From positions 5,301-69,300 of the forward strand of contig JAURQC010000046.1 of assembly GCA_030836325.1 (NCBI GenBank): a DNA stretch of 64,000 nt, given 5' to 3'. The stretch is from Candidatus Nanopelagicales bacterium (GTDB lineage: Bacteria > Actinomycetota > Actinomycetes > S36-B12). Every line of letters starts with the position of its first letter. Within the stretch, counting starts at the first letter, position 1. This document shows positions 25,403 through 35,104 of the stretch, piece after piece. Both the position numbers and the translations under genes were made by a program. A model generated the notes under the pieces. The model saw only the letters and a program-made list of their open reading frames with translations, did not search any database and had not been told where the DNA came from.

Positions 25403-26349
25403 TCCGAATCATCGCTAACCCCACCGCGGGTGGGGGGCGGGCTCTAGGGGAGGCCAGTCGCCTGGCCCGTGCCTGCGCTGATGCCGGGATACCGACGCAC
25501 GTTCATGTTTCCTCAGACCGCCGCGACACGATACGCACCGCACGCGAAGCTGCCGCACTCGGACTGGTGGTCGCGTGCGGCGGTGACGGCACCATCCATG
25601 ACTGCCTCAATGGTGTCATGCAGGCGGAAGATCAGGCTCCGCGTTTGGGTATCTGGTCGGTGGGCACCGGCAACGACATCGAGCGGGGCCTGCGACTTAC
25701 TCGCCAGGGATCACTTGAGAGTTCCGGAACGAAAGATGAATCCGTAACGGGGGATCCGCGATCGATCGCGGCCTTCGTTGATGCGGTCGTTGAGGGTGTC
25801 TTCCGATCCGTGGACGTAGGTACGGTCACTTGCGATCAAGACGACTCCACACAGCACTTCCTCGGTGTCCTGTCCTGTGGATTCGACTCCGATGTCAACG
25901 AACGTGCCAATGCGATGCCAGTTCGAGTCGGTAAAGCTCGGTATCTGCTGGGTGTAGCGCGCGAACTCCCAGGCGTCCGGCCTCGCTGGTACGCCATCGA
26001 CAGCGACGGCCGCGACCGCAGCATGGCGGGAATGGTCGTGGCAATAGGTAATGGTCCGGCCTACGGATCAGGCATGCTGGTGTGTCCTGGGGCGGATATG
26101 AGCGATGGTGCGCTCGATGTCACGTTGGTAACCGACACCACCCGACGTACGTTCGTATCGGTCTTACCGAAGGTCTATTCCGGGCGCCACATCGACCATC
26201 CCTCAGTCGTTTCCTGGACTGCCAAACGCATCCGTATCGACGCACCCGACGCCATCGTGTACGCCGATGGAGAGCGTGTCGGGCCTCTACCGGCGGTAAT
26301 ATCCGTGCTCCCGAGCGCCCTCGAAGTCTTGGACACGTATCGGACCTAG
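25399..26349 (+). CDS. diacylglycerol kinase-family lipid kinase
   Basis: A 316-residue soluble lipid kinase of the DagK/YegS/BmrU class. The nucleotide-binding motif is CGGDGTIHDCLNG near residues 59-71, and the second motif is SVGTGNDIERGL. The C-terminal beta sandwich ends in VYADGERVG with the conserved Asp-Gly-Glu. It probably phosphorylates diacylglycerol, or a related lipid or sphingoid substrate, at the membrane surface. I chose the GTG that overlaps the tatC stop, because the family starts with an IRIIANPTAGGG strand. It ends nine bases before the helY start. Confidence 0.9.
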   Translation: MIRIIANPTAGGGRALGEASRLARACADAGIPTHVHVSSDRRDTIRTAREAAALGLVVACGGDGTIHDCLNGVMQAEDQAPRLGIWSVGTGNDIERGLRLTRQGSLESSGTKDESVTGDPRSIAAFVDAVVEGVFRSVDVGTVTCDQDDSTQHFLGVLSCGFDSDVNERANAMPVRVGKARYLLGVARELPGVRPRWYAIDSDGRDRSMAGMVVAIGNGPAYGSGMLVCPGADMSDGALDVTLVTDTTRRTFVSVLPKVYSGRHIDHPSVVSWTAKRIRIDAPDAIVYADGERVGPLPAVISVLPSALEVLDTYRT

Positions 26350-26352
26350 GCT
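26347..26352 (+). promoter_or_regulatory. -10 element of helY
   Basis: TAGGCT with six bases (GATGTC) to the GTG at 26359, overlapping the end of the lipid kinase gene. A leaderless start is predicted. Confidence 0.6.
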
Positions 26353-26358
26353 GATGTC

Positions 26359-29082
26359 GTGAGCGGCATATCCCCAGCAGAGCGGTACGCCGCAGCCCAA
26401 CAACGCGCACGTCAACCCGAAGTCGAAGTCTTCGCTCGTGAGTACAACTTCGGGCTCGACGAGTTCCAACTCTCTGCCTGCCGCGCCCTCGAAGGTGGTT
26501 CTGGGGTCCTGGTCGCTGCACCCACAGGCGCCGGTAAGACCGTCGTTGGAGAGTTCGCAATTCATTTGGCTTTGCACGGTGGCGGCAAGTGTTTCTACAC
26601 GACCCCGATCAAAGCACTGTCGAATCAAAAGTATGGCGAACTCGTGGAGAGGTACGGCAGCGAATCCGTTGGACTTCTCACGGGAGACAACTCGATCAAC
26701 GGTGAGGCACCAGTGGTCGTCATGACCACAGAGGTACTCCGAAACATGCTCTACGCAGGTTCGTCGACCATCTCGAATCTGACTCACGTCGTCATGGACG
26801 AGGTCCACTACCTCGCCGATCGCTTTCGGGGAGCGGTTTGGGAAGAAGTGATCATTCACCTGCCAGCGACCGTCACCGTCGTCGCACTGAGCGCAACAGT
26901 TTCCAATGCGGAGGAATTCGGATCTTGGCTGTCGACTGTGCGCGGGTCCACCGAGATCGTCGTCGAAGAGCACCGTCCTGTCCCGCTCTGGCAGCATGTG
27001 ATGGCCGGCCACCACCTGTATGACCTCTTCACCGAAGACCACGAAGTCAACCCCGAACTCATCGCGCTTGCGCGCCGGTCGCGTTCGGGCGCCAACCGCT
27101 ATGCCGGACCTCGAGGCCGAACGCGATCGCGAGACAGGCGTCCACGTCGCGACAATCTGACGCCCTGGCGCAGCGATGTCGTCGAGGAACTGTCTGGAGA
27201 CGGTCTGCTTCCGTGCATTTACTTCTTGTTCAGCCGGGCCGGTTGTGACGATGCGGTCGAGCAGTGCCTACGAGCGGGTATTCGACTGACGTCGGGGGCA
27301 GAGCGCGAGACCATCCGCTCAATCGTCGCCGAGGGCACGATGGGAATCTCCGACGACGATCTCGCGGCGCTGGGATACGTGGATTGGGCCGATGCCCTGG
27401 AGCGAGGCTTGGCAGCCCATCACGCGGGGATGCTCCCGGCCTTCAAGGAGATCGTCGAAAATCTTTTCCAACGAGGCCTGATCAAAGTTGTATTTGCGAC
27501 GGAGACTTTGGCCCTGGGCATCAACATGCCCGCACGCAGTGTGGTGCTGGAACGGTTGGTGAAGTGGAACGGCGAGGCGCATGTAGATCTCAGCGCAGGG
27601 GAGTACACGCAACTCACGGGCCGAGCTGGTCGGCGTGGCATTGACGTAGAAGGCCACGCAGTGGTGCTCTGGTCAGAACAACTCGATCCGGAAGTCCTCG
27701 CGGGACTGGCGTCAACGCGTACCTATCCCTTGCGCTCGTCGTTCCGCGCGTCCTACAACATGGCGATCAATCTCGTCGGACAGATGGGCCGAGCTAGGGC
27801 CCGCGAGGTGCTGGAAACGAGTTTCGCCCAGTTCCAGGCCGACCAGTCCGTCGTTGGGCTGAGTTCAGAAACGCGCAAGTTAACGGAGGCGCAGCGCGGC
27901 TACCTGGATTCAATGACGTGTCATCTAGGCGACTTTTCTGAGTATGCGCGGCTGCGCGAGGAACTATCTCAAAGTGAGAAGAGCGCCGGTCGATCCGCCA
28001 GTGCAGCGCGTAAGTCCAGCGCCGAACAATCTCTCGCCGCACTCCGGCCGGGTGATGTCATTTCGATTCCGCGGGGCAAGCGTGCTGGTCCCGCGGTAGT
28101 CATCTCCGCAGCGGAGCGGCCCCATGACCCCCGCCCCCAGGTACTGACCCACGAACGTCAGGTTCGGCGCATCTCGACCATCGAGGTGCCGCACGCCATT
28201 TCCACTCTGGGACGTGTGAAGATTCCTCGGCACTTCACATCCAAGGACGCTGCCATGCGCAGGGACTTAGCGCGGCGGGCTGTCCAGGTGGCGGAACGAG
28301 CCGCTCATGTGGACTCCGTTCCCATGCGTGGGGAGGCGAACGATGAGATTTCCGAGTTGAGAGCACGACTACGCGCTCATCCGTGCCACGGATGCGAGGA
28401 GCGCGAAGCCCACGCTCGATGGTCTGAGCGTTACTTCCGTACCGAACGACAACTGCAGGAACTCGAGCGCCGGATCGCAACGCGGACCCATAGCATCGCG
28501 CGTCAATTCGATCGGGTGTGCGAGACGTTGGTGGAATTGAAGTATCTCGAGGGCACAGGGGATGACCTTGAGGTAACCCAGGAGGGACGGATGCTCGGCT
28601 GGTTGTACTCCGAATCCGATCTCCTAGTGGCCGAATGCCTTCGAGCAGGTGTTTGGTCAGGGCTTGCGCCGCACGAACTCGCGTCGGTCGTCTCGGCCGT
28701 GGTGTACGAATCCCGTCGATCTGAGGGTGAGATTCGCCCGGCCGTTCCAGGTGGAGCAGTCGAAACAGCAGTCGAGCACCTCTATCGCACGTGGGCGCGT
28801 CTCAGTGATGTCGAACGCTCACACAAGCTGACTCCAGGGCACGAACCCGACGCAGGCTTAGTGTGGGCGGTGTACCGATGGTCTCGGGGAGCATCTCTTC
28901 TCACCGTCTTGACGAGTAACGACGTCAGTGCAGGGGACTTCGTGCGCTGGACGCGCCAGGTGATCGATGTCCTCGGTCAAATTGTGCAGGCGTCCAGCGA
29001 TCCAGTCATGAAGGAGACAGCCGAACGCGCAGCCGCGTCCCTCGATCGCGGAGTAGTCGCCTATCAGCCGACGGCTCCCTGA
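26359..29082 (+). CDS. helY: Ski2/Mtr4-like DEVH-box helicase HelY
   Basis: A 907-residue superfamily 2 helicase of the HelY type. RecA-like domain 1 has Walker A APTGAGKTV (about residues 53-61), DEVH box VVMDEVHYL (about 145-153), and SAT motif ALSATVSN; domain 2 has ATETLALGINMP and QLTGRAGRRG. The C-terminal third has the DSHCT-like helical domain. A CHGCEER pair of cysteines sits in the middle-to-late insert. It probably unwinds structured RNA in decay or processing; direct substrates are not known. The 3' end overlaps the convergent exonuclease gene by 19 bases. Confidence 0.9.
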   Translation: MSGISPAERYAAAQQRARQPEVEVFAREYNFGLDEFQLSACRALEGGSGVLVAAPTGAGKTVVGEFAIHLALHGGGKCFYTTPIKALSNQKYGELVERYGSESVGLLTGDNSINGEAPVVVMTTEVLRNMLYAGSSTISNLTHVVMDEVHYLADRFRGAVWEEVIIHLPATVTVVALSATVSNAEEFGSWLSTVRGSTEIVVEEHRPVPLWQHVMAGHHLYDLFTEDHEVNPELIALARRSRSGANRYAGPRGRTRSRDRRPRRDNLTPWRSDVVEELSGDGLLPCIYFLFSRAGCDDAVEQCLRAGIRLTSGAERETIRSIVAEGTMGISDDDLAALGYVDWADALERGLAAHHAGMLPAFKEIVENLFQRGLIKVVFATETLALGINMPARSVVLERLVKWNGEAHVDLSAGEYTQLTGRAGRRGIDVEGHAVVLWSEQLDPEVLAGLASTRTYPLRSSFRASYNMAINLVGQMGRARAREVLETSFAQFQADQSVVGLSSETRKLTEAQRGYLDSMTCHLGDFSEYARLREELSQSEKSAGRSASAARKSSAEQSLAALRPGDVISIPRGKRAGPAVVISAAERPHDPRPQVLTHERQVRRISTIEVPHAISTLGRVKIPRHFTSKDAAMRRDLARRAVQVAERAAHVDSVPMRGEANDEISELRARLRAHPCHGCEEREAHARWSERYFRTERQLQELERRIATRTHSIARQFDRVCETLVELKYLEGTGDDLEVTQEGRMLGWLYSESDLLVAECLRAGVWSGLAPHELASVVSAVVYESRRSEGEIRPAVPGGAVETAVEHLYRTWARLSDVERSHKLTPGHEPDAGLVWAVYRWSRGASLLTVLTSNDVSAGDFVRWTRQVIDVLGQIVQASSDPVMKETAERAAASLDRGVVAYQPTAP

Positions 29083-30005
29083 GCGAATCGCCGAACTCCC
29101 CACTCGTCGATAAGCATTTCCCATGTCTGCAGGTCCACGGGCGCTCGCGGAATCGGTGCGGTCACCGTCTGCTCTATGTTCAGAATCGGCACATCGCGCC
29201 GGATTCGCGTAACTGTGGTGGCGGCATCGAGGTACTCGCCACATCCCTCGATCAGTCCTGCAATTCGAGGGGTCAAAGGCTTCATCAGTTCGTCTAGATC
29301 GTTGTCCCCGCATGCTTGCCGCACACGATCGAGCGATCCATACGTTCGGATCAGCCCAACGGCCGTCTTCTCGCCCACGCCCTTCACTCCAGGAAGGCCA
29401 TCGGAAGGGTCACCACGCAGGACTGCAACATCGAGGTACTGCTCTGGCGATACTCCATATCGTTCTTCGACGAGGGCGGCATCGAGTAGCGGCCACGCCT
29501 CCATACCGCCCTTGACGGTCATGAGGACGCGTGTGGCGGCATCGACCAATTGCACGAAATCGCGATCGCCCGTCACGAGGACGGTTTCAAGCCTCCGCCG
29601 ACGCGCATGCTCGGCGAGCGTGCCGGCAACGTCGTCGGCTTCGAAGCCCTCGACCCCCACCACGGGTACACCCCACGCGTTGAGAATCGTGTGAATGCCG
29701 CCGATCTGTGGACCGAGATCGTCGGGTTCGTCCTCGACGTCATCACCTTCCTCGGCCACTCGATGGGTTTTGTAGCTCGGAACTAGGTCAACGCGCCAGT
29801 CGGGACGCCAATCTGTGTCCCAGGCAGCGATCAAGGTTGTGGGGTTGAAACGCTCACGCAGCCTCTCGATGGTCTGCAGCAGCCCTCGGATGGCGTTGTG
29901 CGGATGGCCGTCCGGTGCGGTCATCGACGACGGCAACGCGTAGTACGAGCGGTAGTACAGGGATGCGGTGTCGAGGATCATGACGTCTACGCCGGAGGTA
30001 GGCAT
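29064..30005 (-). CDS. 5'-3' exonuclease (flap-endonuclease type)
   Basis: A 313-residue stand-alone homologue of the 5'-nuclease domain of DNA polymerase I. Metal-binding acidic residues appear as ILDTASLYYRSYYA (near residue 11), FEADDVAGTLAEHA, VTGDRDFVQLVD, and a helix-hairpin-helix region DGLPGVKGVGEKTAVGLI. It should remove RNA primers and flaps or process repair intermediates. The length fits the stand-alone family. CAGACT lies six bases before the ATG, a weak match to the leaderless -10 pattern. The 3' end overlaps helY. Confidence 0.9.
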   Translation of the reverse strand: MPTSGVDVMILDTASLYYRSYYALPSSMTAPDGHPHNAIRGLLQTIERLRERFNPTTLIAAWDTDWRPDWRVDLVPSYKTHRVAEEGDDVEDEPDDLGPQIGGIHTILNAWGVPVVGVEGFEADDVAGTLAEHARRRRLETVLVTGDRDFVQLVDAATRVLMTVKGGMEAWPLLDAALVEERYGVSPEQYLDVAVLRGDPSDGLPGVKGVGEKTAVGLIRTYGSLDRVRQACGDNDLDELMKPLTPRIAGLIEGCGEYLDAATTVTRIRRDVPILNIEQTVTAPIPRAPVDLQTWEMLIDEWGVRRFAQGAVG

Positions 30006-30025
30006 GCGCGAAGTCTGACACGGCT

Positions 30026-30031
30026 TACGGT
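30026..30031 (+). promoter_or_regulatory. -10 element of the M24 peptidase operon
   Basis: TACGGT with six bases (TGGACC) to the GTG at 30038. It probably drives the M24 peptidase, amidohydrolase and lnt as one message. Confidence 0.6.
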
Positions 30032-30037
30032 TGGACC

Positions 30038-31156
30038 GTGGAACTCGACATGATCACCCGGATCCAGAATCGGATGTCCCAGCAAGACGTGGCCGCGATG
30101 GTCATCACCCCCGGCGCCGACCTCCGTTACGTGGCCGATTACGACGCCAAGGCGCTCGAGAGACTCACAGCCCTGGTGATCCCCGCCTCAGGCACCTCGA
30201 CCTTGATAGCACCGTTGCTGGAGGCTGGAGAGGCTCGGGAGTCCGGCTTCGGTCAGGCCGGGGGACAGGTGGTCACGTGGACCGAAACGCAGGACCCCTT
30301 CGCGCTGGTGGCATCCCTGGTTGATCAGGCTGGCTCGGGTTCGGTGGCAGTGGACGATCACATGTGGGCGCAGCGCGTGCTGCGCCTGCGCGAGGCGCTT
30401 CCCGATCGTTCTCAGGTCCTGGCGGGACCGATTCTTGGCGAGATACGCCAAATCAAGGACGAACGCGAGATCCAAGCCTTACAAGAAGCTGCAGATGCAA
30501 TCGAGTCCGTGCACGCCCAGGTCCCGTCGATCATTCGTGCGGGCATGACCGAAGCCGAGGCCGGCTCGTTGATCGCTGAGACGATCTTGGAAGCCGGCCA
30601 TGTGGCCGTCGATTTCGTGATCGTCGCGAGCGGGCCCAACGGTGCCAATCCCCACCACGCAGTGTCCGATCGGGTGATCGAAGTTGGCGACCCAATCGTG
30701 GTCGATATCGGAGGCACGATGCCCAGCGGTTACCGCAGTGATTGCACGCGCACGTATGTCGTGGGTGAGCCCAGCGAGGATTACCTCGCCGCGTATCGCG
30801 TCTTGATGGAGGCGCAGGCATCGGCCGTGAAGTTCGTGGAGCCAGGTCGAACGTGTGAAGCGATCGATGACCACGCGCGATCGATCATGAAGGGGCACGA
30901 GCTCGCTGATCACAACTTGGCGGACTTCTTCATCCACCGGGTCGGACATGGCATCGGCCTCGAGAGCCACGAAGAGCCGTATTTGGTGTCCGGAAACGCG
31001 TCCCCAGTGCAAGCAGGGATGGCGTTCAGCATTGAACCCGGCTTCTACGTGTCTGGCCGATTCGGTGCCCGCATCGAAGACATCGTGGTCTGTACACCCG
31101 ATGGAGTTCGCAATCTCAATTCCAGCACGCGGGAACTTGTGAGGATTCCTGCGTGA
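30038..31156 (+). CDS. M24-family aminopeptidase (Xaa-Pro dipeptidase-like)
   Basis: A 372-residue creatinase-fold metallopeptidase with an N-terminal domain (1-130) and the pita-bread catalytic domain. The five metal ligands are visible in order: two Asp in VVDIGGTMPSGYRSDCTR, His in HRVGHGIGLESH, Glu in FSIEPGFY, and Glu in ARIEDIVVCT. It probably cleaves Xaa-Pro dipeptides or short peptides in the cytosol. The stop overlaps the amidohydrolase start by four bases (GTGA). Confidence 0.92.
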   Translation: MELDMITRIQNRMSQQDVAAMVITPGADLRYVADYDAKALERLTALVIPASGTSTLIAPLLEAGEARESGFGQAGGQVVTWTETQDPFALVASLVDQAGSGSVAVDDHMWAQRVLRLREALPDRSQVLAGPILGEIRQIKDEREIQALQEAADAIESVHAQVPSIIRAGMTEAEAGSLIAETILEAGHVAVDFVIVASGPNGANPHHAVSDRVIEVGDPIVVDIGGTMPSGYRSDCTRTYVVGEPSEDYLAAYRVLMEAQASAVKFVEPGRTCEAIDDHARSIMKGHELADHNLADFFIHRVGHGIGLESHEEPYLVSGNASPVQAGMAFSIEPGFYVSGRFGARIEDIVVCTPDGVRNLNSSTRELVRIPA

Positions 31157-32778
31157 GCCGATCGACACGCACTCTGCTCATCGGCGCTGCGGTCTACTCG
31201 CGCAGTGAACCGTTCGCCACGGCGCTGCTCATCGACGACGGCATCATCACCTGGGTCGGCGATGATGCAGGTGCCAAGGTTCACCGCGACATTGCGGACA
31301 ACGTCGTCGATCTGAATGGCGCATTCCTTGCTCCGGGATTCGTGGATTCACACGTACACGCTGCCAGCACCGGCCTACGCCTCCTCGGACTTGATCTTTC
31401 GCACACACGATCTGCGCGGGACGTACTTGAGGCGGTCTCGGCCAAGGCGAAGGACGTACGTGGGGCGTTGATCTACGGGCACGGATGGGACCAGAGCACG
31501 TGGTCAGACCCCACACTGCCCACCCGAAGCGAACTCGATCGAGCATCCTGGGGCAGCGAGGTGTATCTCTCGCGCATCGACGTTCATTCGGCTCTGGTGT
31601 CAAGTGCGCTGATCGCTCGGGCTCCGGCGGCACGTTCGCTGGAAGGTTTTTCCGATAGCGGATTCGTGATTCGCGAGGCCCACCACGTACTTCGAGAGGA
31701 GACACTGACACGCATCAGCGTTCACGACCGCACGGCTGCGCACGCCGAGACTTTGGCAGCAGCCGCTCGAGCAGGCATCGTGGCTCTTCACGAGATGGGC
31801 GGGCCCACTATCGGCGGAGCCGATGACCTTCGGGATCTCTTGCGGCTATCGCAGGAGCAGCCCGGCCCCATCGTGTTCGGATACTGGGGCGAACTCGCTC
31901 GCGACGGCGGCATCGACACAGCGCGAGAGGTTGGTGCCATAGGCGTCGGTGGAGACCTTTTCGTGGACGGGTCCCTTGGGTCACACACGGCCTGCCTGAG
32001 CGAGGCTTACGCCGACCTACCCAACGTTCACGGAACGCAGTACCTGTCTGGAGACGAGATCACCCAACACATCGTTGAGGTCACTCGTGCTGGGATGCAG
32101 GGCGGCTTCCATGTGATCGGCGATGCCGCGTGTTCCAGCGTTACAGCGGGCTTTCAACGCGCCGGGGAAATCGTGGGCGTGGACACTTTGCGCGCACGCA
32201 ACCATCGACTCGAGCATGCCGAGATGCTGTCCGAGGCAGACATCTCCACATTGGTGACCGTCGGGGCAGCGTTCAGCATGCAGCCGCTATTCGACGGTTA
32301 TTGGGGTGGCCTCGACGGGATGTACAGCACTCGCTTGGGCCGCGAACGGGCTCAGACAATGAATCGGTTCGCAACCATCATTGCCCAAGGTGGCCACCTC
32401 ACTTTGAACTCCGATTCACCAGTCACGCCTATGGACCCATGGGCCATCTTGCGTGCCGCGACCGAACACTCGGTACCCGCCGAACAACTCACCGCTCGTG
32501 CTGCCTTCACGGCTATGACGCGAGGTGCCTGGCGAGCCGTCGGCGACCATCGAGCCGGTGCCATCGCGGTGGGATCCCCGGCACACCTGGCAGCGTGGAG
32601 CGTCGAGGATCTAGAAGTGCGCGTCCCCGATGAGCGCGTTCAGGGTTGGTCTACCGATCCGAGGTCGGCAACCCCGGGGCTGCCGATCCTCGATGGCCCT
32701 GACCCCGTCTGTCTTGCCACTTGGGTGGATGGCGATCCCATATTCGGTCGTGAATTCCTCGAGGTGCAGCGTGGCTGA
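31153..32778 (+). CDS. amidohydrolase family 3 protein (YtcJ-like)
   Basis: A 541-residue metal-dependent hydrolase with a composite beta domain and TIM barrel. The first metal-binding motif is FVDSHVHAAS (HxH near residue 71); later His and Asp ligands appear in GFHVIGDAA, HRLEHAEM and NSDSPVTPMDPW. It resembles YtcJ-like and N-substituted formamide deformylase-like proteins; the natural amide or ester is unknown. No signal peptide is visible. It overlaps the upstream peptidase by four bases and lnt by eight, so all three are likely expressed together. Confidence 0.88.
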   Translation: MSRSTRTLLIGAAVYSRSEPFATALLIDDGIITWVGDDAGAKVHRDIADNVVDLNGAFLAPGFVDSHVHAASTGLRLLGLDLSHTRSARDVLEAVSAKAKDVRGALIYGHGWDQSTWSDPTLPTRSELDRASWGSEVYLSRIDVHSALVSSALIARAPAARSLEGFSDSGFVIREAHHVLREETLTRISVHDRTAAHAETLAAAARAGIVALHEMGGPTIGGADDLRDLLRLSQEQPGPIVFGYWGELARDGGIDTAREVGAIGVGGDLFVDGSLGSHTACLSEAYADLPNVHGTQYLSGDEITQHIVEVTRAGMQGGFHVIGDAACSSVTAGFQRAGEIVGVDTLRARNHRLEHAEMLSEADISTLVTVGAAFSMQPLFDGYWGGLDGMYSTRLGRERAQTMNRFATIIAQGGHLTLNSDSPVTPMDPWAILRAATEHSVPAEQLTARAAFTAMTRGAWRAVGDHRAGAIAVGSPAHLAAWSVEDLEVRVPDERVQGWSTDPRSATPGLPILDGPDPVCLATWVDGDPIFGREFLEVQRG

Positions 32779-34300
32779 CAAAACACACACAGGTCCCGTG
32801 CGAGTCATTGCCTCGCTCTCAATCGCTGCCATCTCGGGTGTGGTGACCGCACTTGCCTTTGCACCCATCGGTATCTGGCCGCTGGCACTACTGGGTGTCG
32901 TCGGCGTGCTTGCGGTGCAATGGCGGGGGAGAAGCCTGCTCGGGGCTGCCGTGGGTTTCGTCTTCGGTGTGACGTTTTTTCTGGTGCTCTTGTCATGGAT
33001 GACGGTCATCGGAACCGATGCCTGGATCTTGTTGGCGGCCTACTGCGCACTGTGGAACGCCGCACTCGGTGCGTTCGTCGGTCCACTGAGTCGCCTTCGG
33101 GCTTCACCGATCTGGGTGGCTAGCGCCTGGGTAGTGATGGAGGCACTGCGGGGCCGGGTACCCCTCGGCGGCTTCCCCTGGGGTGAGTTGGCCTTTTCGC
33201 AGGGGAATTCACCGCTTGCTCCGCTGACCGGAGTCGCGGGAATGGCGGGCGTGACGTTCCTGATCGTGATCCTCGCAGTCTTGATCATCGAGGCGATCAG
33301 GCGCCGACGAATCATCGCCCTGACCGTCACAGTGATTGTCCTGGTCGTGATCGTGATCGTCATTCCCCGCCCGCTGGAGTTCGGCGGGGAATCGTCCTCG
33401 GCAACCGTCGCACTCGTGCAAGGCGGCACACCGGGCATCGGTATGGATGCGATGGACGTGCGCCGCGCAGTCCTACGAAACCACGTTGATCAGACCCTGC
33501 TGCTAGCTGATGCCGTTGCAGCAGGTGAGGTTGCCCAGCCGGATTTTGTTCTGTGGCCAGAGAACTCCTCAGATATCGACCCCTTCCGGGATCCGACCGC
33601 GGCCGAGGAGATTGACCAGGCCGCTCAGGCGATCGGCGTGCCCATCGTGGTCGGTGTGGTGCTGCAGACCGATGATCCGACCAAAGTACAAAACACGGGA
33701 ATTGTGTGGGACCCGGTGTCCGGCCCCGGACAGCGGTACGTCAAAAACCATCCGGTGCCCTTCGGTGAGTTCGTGCCGTTCCGCGAACAACTCGCGCCAT
33801 TGATCGGACGCTTCGATCGGGTGCCGCGCGACTTCGTATCCGGCGCCGAGGCCGGTGTACTGGACGCCGGGGGAGTCGTGATCGGTGACGTCATCTGTTT
33901 CGAAGTGGCCTACGACGACGTCTTCAGCGCTGTCATCCGCGGTGGCGCCGAGCTCATGACTGTCCAGACGAATAACGCGACCTACAAGGGAACCGGACAG
34001 CCAGCGCAGCAATGGGACATCGAACGGTTGCGCGCCCTGCAATCAGGGCGCGCGGTGGTTGTCGCATCGACTACTGGGGTTAGCGGGGTGATCCAACCCG
34101 ATGGCACGGTCACGCACCGCCTCGACGAAGGCGAGACCGGCTTCATCGTCGCCGAAGTCCCGCTGCGAACGGGGTCGACGCTCAGCGTCTGGCTGGATTC
34201 CATTCCGGAGTACCTCGCCGGGGCGGCAATGCTGGCTGGACTCGGGTTGACGATCTACGTGCGCCGCCGTCGTGCAGTCGCCTCACGCCCCGACTCCTGA
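32771..34300 (+). CDS. lnt: apolipoprotein N-acyltransferase Lnt
   Basis: A 509-residue integral membrane enzyme that adds the third acyl chain to the N-terminal Cys of lipoproteins. About six N-terminal membrane helices precede a nitrilase-like domain (residues 215-475) with the catalytic Glu in LWPENSSDID (near 263), Lys in KNHPVPFGEF (near 324) and Cys in DVICFEVAY (near 375). A last membrane helix leads to a basic tail. I chose the GTG at 32771, eight bases inside the previous gene; earlier in-frame Met codons precede the family similarity. The next gene is ppm1, separate here but fused in mycobacteria. Confidence 0.93.
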   Translation: MADKTHTGPVRVIASLSIAAISGVVTALAFAPIGIWPLALLGVVGVLAVQWRGRSLLGAAVGFVFGVTFFLVLLSWMTVIGTDAWILLAAYCALWNAALGAFVGPLSRLRASPIWVASAWVVMEALRGRVPLGGFPWGELAFSQGNSPLAPLTGVAGMAGVTFLIVILAVLIIEAIRRRRIIALTVTVIVLVVIVIVIPRPLEFGGESSSATVALVQGGTPGIGMDAMDVRRAVLRNHVDQTLLLADAVAAGEVAQPDFVLWPENSSDIDPFRDPTAAEEIDQAAQAIGVPIVVGVVLQTDDPTKVQNTGIVWDPVSGPGQRYVKNHPVPFGEFVPFREQLAPLIGRFDRVPRDFVSGAEAGVLDAGGVVIGDVICFEVAYDDVFSAVIRGGAELMTVQTNNATYKGTGQPAQQWDIERLRALQSGRAVVVASTTGVSGVIQPDGTVTHRLDEGETGFIVAEVPLRTGSTLSVWLDSIPEYLAGAAMLAGLGLTIYVRRRRAVASRPDS

Positions 34301-34304
34301 CCGT

Positions 34305-34310
34305 TAGGCT
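34305..34310 (+). promoter_or_regulatory. -10 element of ppm1
   Basis: TAGGCT with six bases (GAAGGG) to the GTG at 34317. ppm1 can therefore be transcribed apart from lnt as a leaderless message. Confidence 0.6.
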
Positions 34311-34316
34311 GAAGGG

Positions 34317-35090
34317 GTGGAAGGGGCGCAGAGGGACTTCAGCGACCTCGGACGGATTCTCGTCATCGTTCCTACATACAACGAGCGTGATTCGCTCCCG
34401 GTAATCGTGGAGAGGATCCGTGCCTCTGTTCCCGAAGCCCACATCCTCGTCGCGGACGACAACTCACCGGACGGTACCGGCGCAATCGCTGATTCAATAG
34501 CGGCGAGCGACGAGCATGTTCAGGTCATGCACCGGCACGGCAAGGAAGGCCTCGGCGCCGCCTACATCGCAGGCTTTACCTGGGGTCTGCAGAGCGGCTT
34601 CGATGTTCTGGTCGAAATGGACGCCGACGGCTCCCATCAACCCGAGCAACTCCATCGGCTCCTTGAAGCGTTGCGGGGCGCGGACCTTGTTCTGGGTTCT
34701 CGGTGGATTAGTGGCGGGGGCACCGAAAACTGGTCCAAGGGACGCGAGGTGCTGTCCAAAGGCGGCAACCTCTACACACGCGCCATGCTCGGCGTTCCGA
34801 TCAATGACGCCACCGGTGGTTACCGAGCCTTCCGCGCGGACACTCTTCGTGGCATCGACTTACATACGGTCGCGTCGCAGGGTTATTGCTTCCAAGTGGA
34901 CCTAGCCTGGCGCGCAGTTCAACGTGGGTTCATCGTCCGTGAGGTGCCCATCACATTCGTCGAGCGCACCGTGGGGACCAGCAAGATGAGTCGGGCCATC
35001 GTTGCTGAAGCTCTGTGGCGCGTCACGCAATGGGGGCTCAAGGAACGCGGCCAAGCTTTGCGCGCGGCCGTCGGCAACAAGCGGCGTTAG
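34317..35090 (+). CDS. ppm1: polyprenol monophosphomannose synthase Ppm1
   Basis: A 257-residue family 2 glycosyltransferase that transfers mannose from GDP-mannose to polyprenyl phosphate on the inner face of the membrane, giving the donor for extracytoplasmic mannosylation. Seen are VIVPTYNERDSLP, the VADDNSPDGTG motif, and VEMDADGSHQPEQL with the metal-binding DAD. There is no membrane segment, so it is expected to be peripheral; Lnt, encoded just upstream, is the anchoring partner in mycobacteria. The C-terminus is basic. Confidence 0.93.
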   Translation: MEGAQRDFSDLGRILVIVPTYNERDSLPVIVERIRASVPEAHILVADDNSPDGTGAIADSIAASDEHVQVMHRHGKEGLGAAYIAGFTWGLQSGFDVLVEMDADGSHQPEQLHRLLEALRGADLVLGSRWISGGGTENWSKGREVLSKGGNLYTRAMLGVPINDATGGYRAFRADTLRGIDLHTVASQGYCFQVDLAWRAVQRGFIVREVPITFVERTVGTSKMSRAIVAEALWRVTQWGLKERGQALRAAVGNKRR

Positions 35091-35104
35091 GGGGCGAGCT
35101 GATC

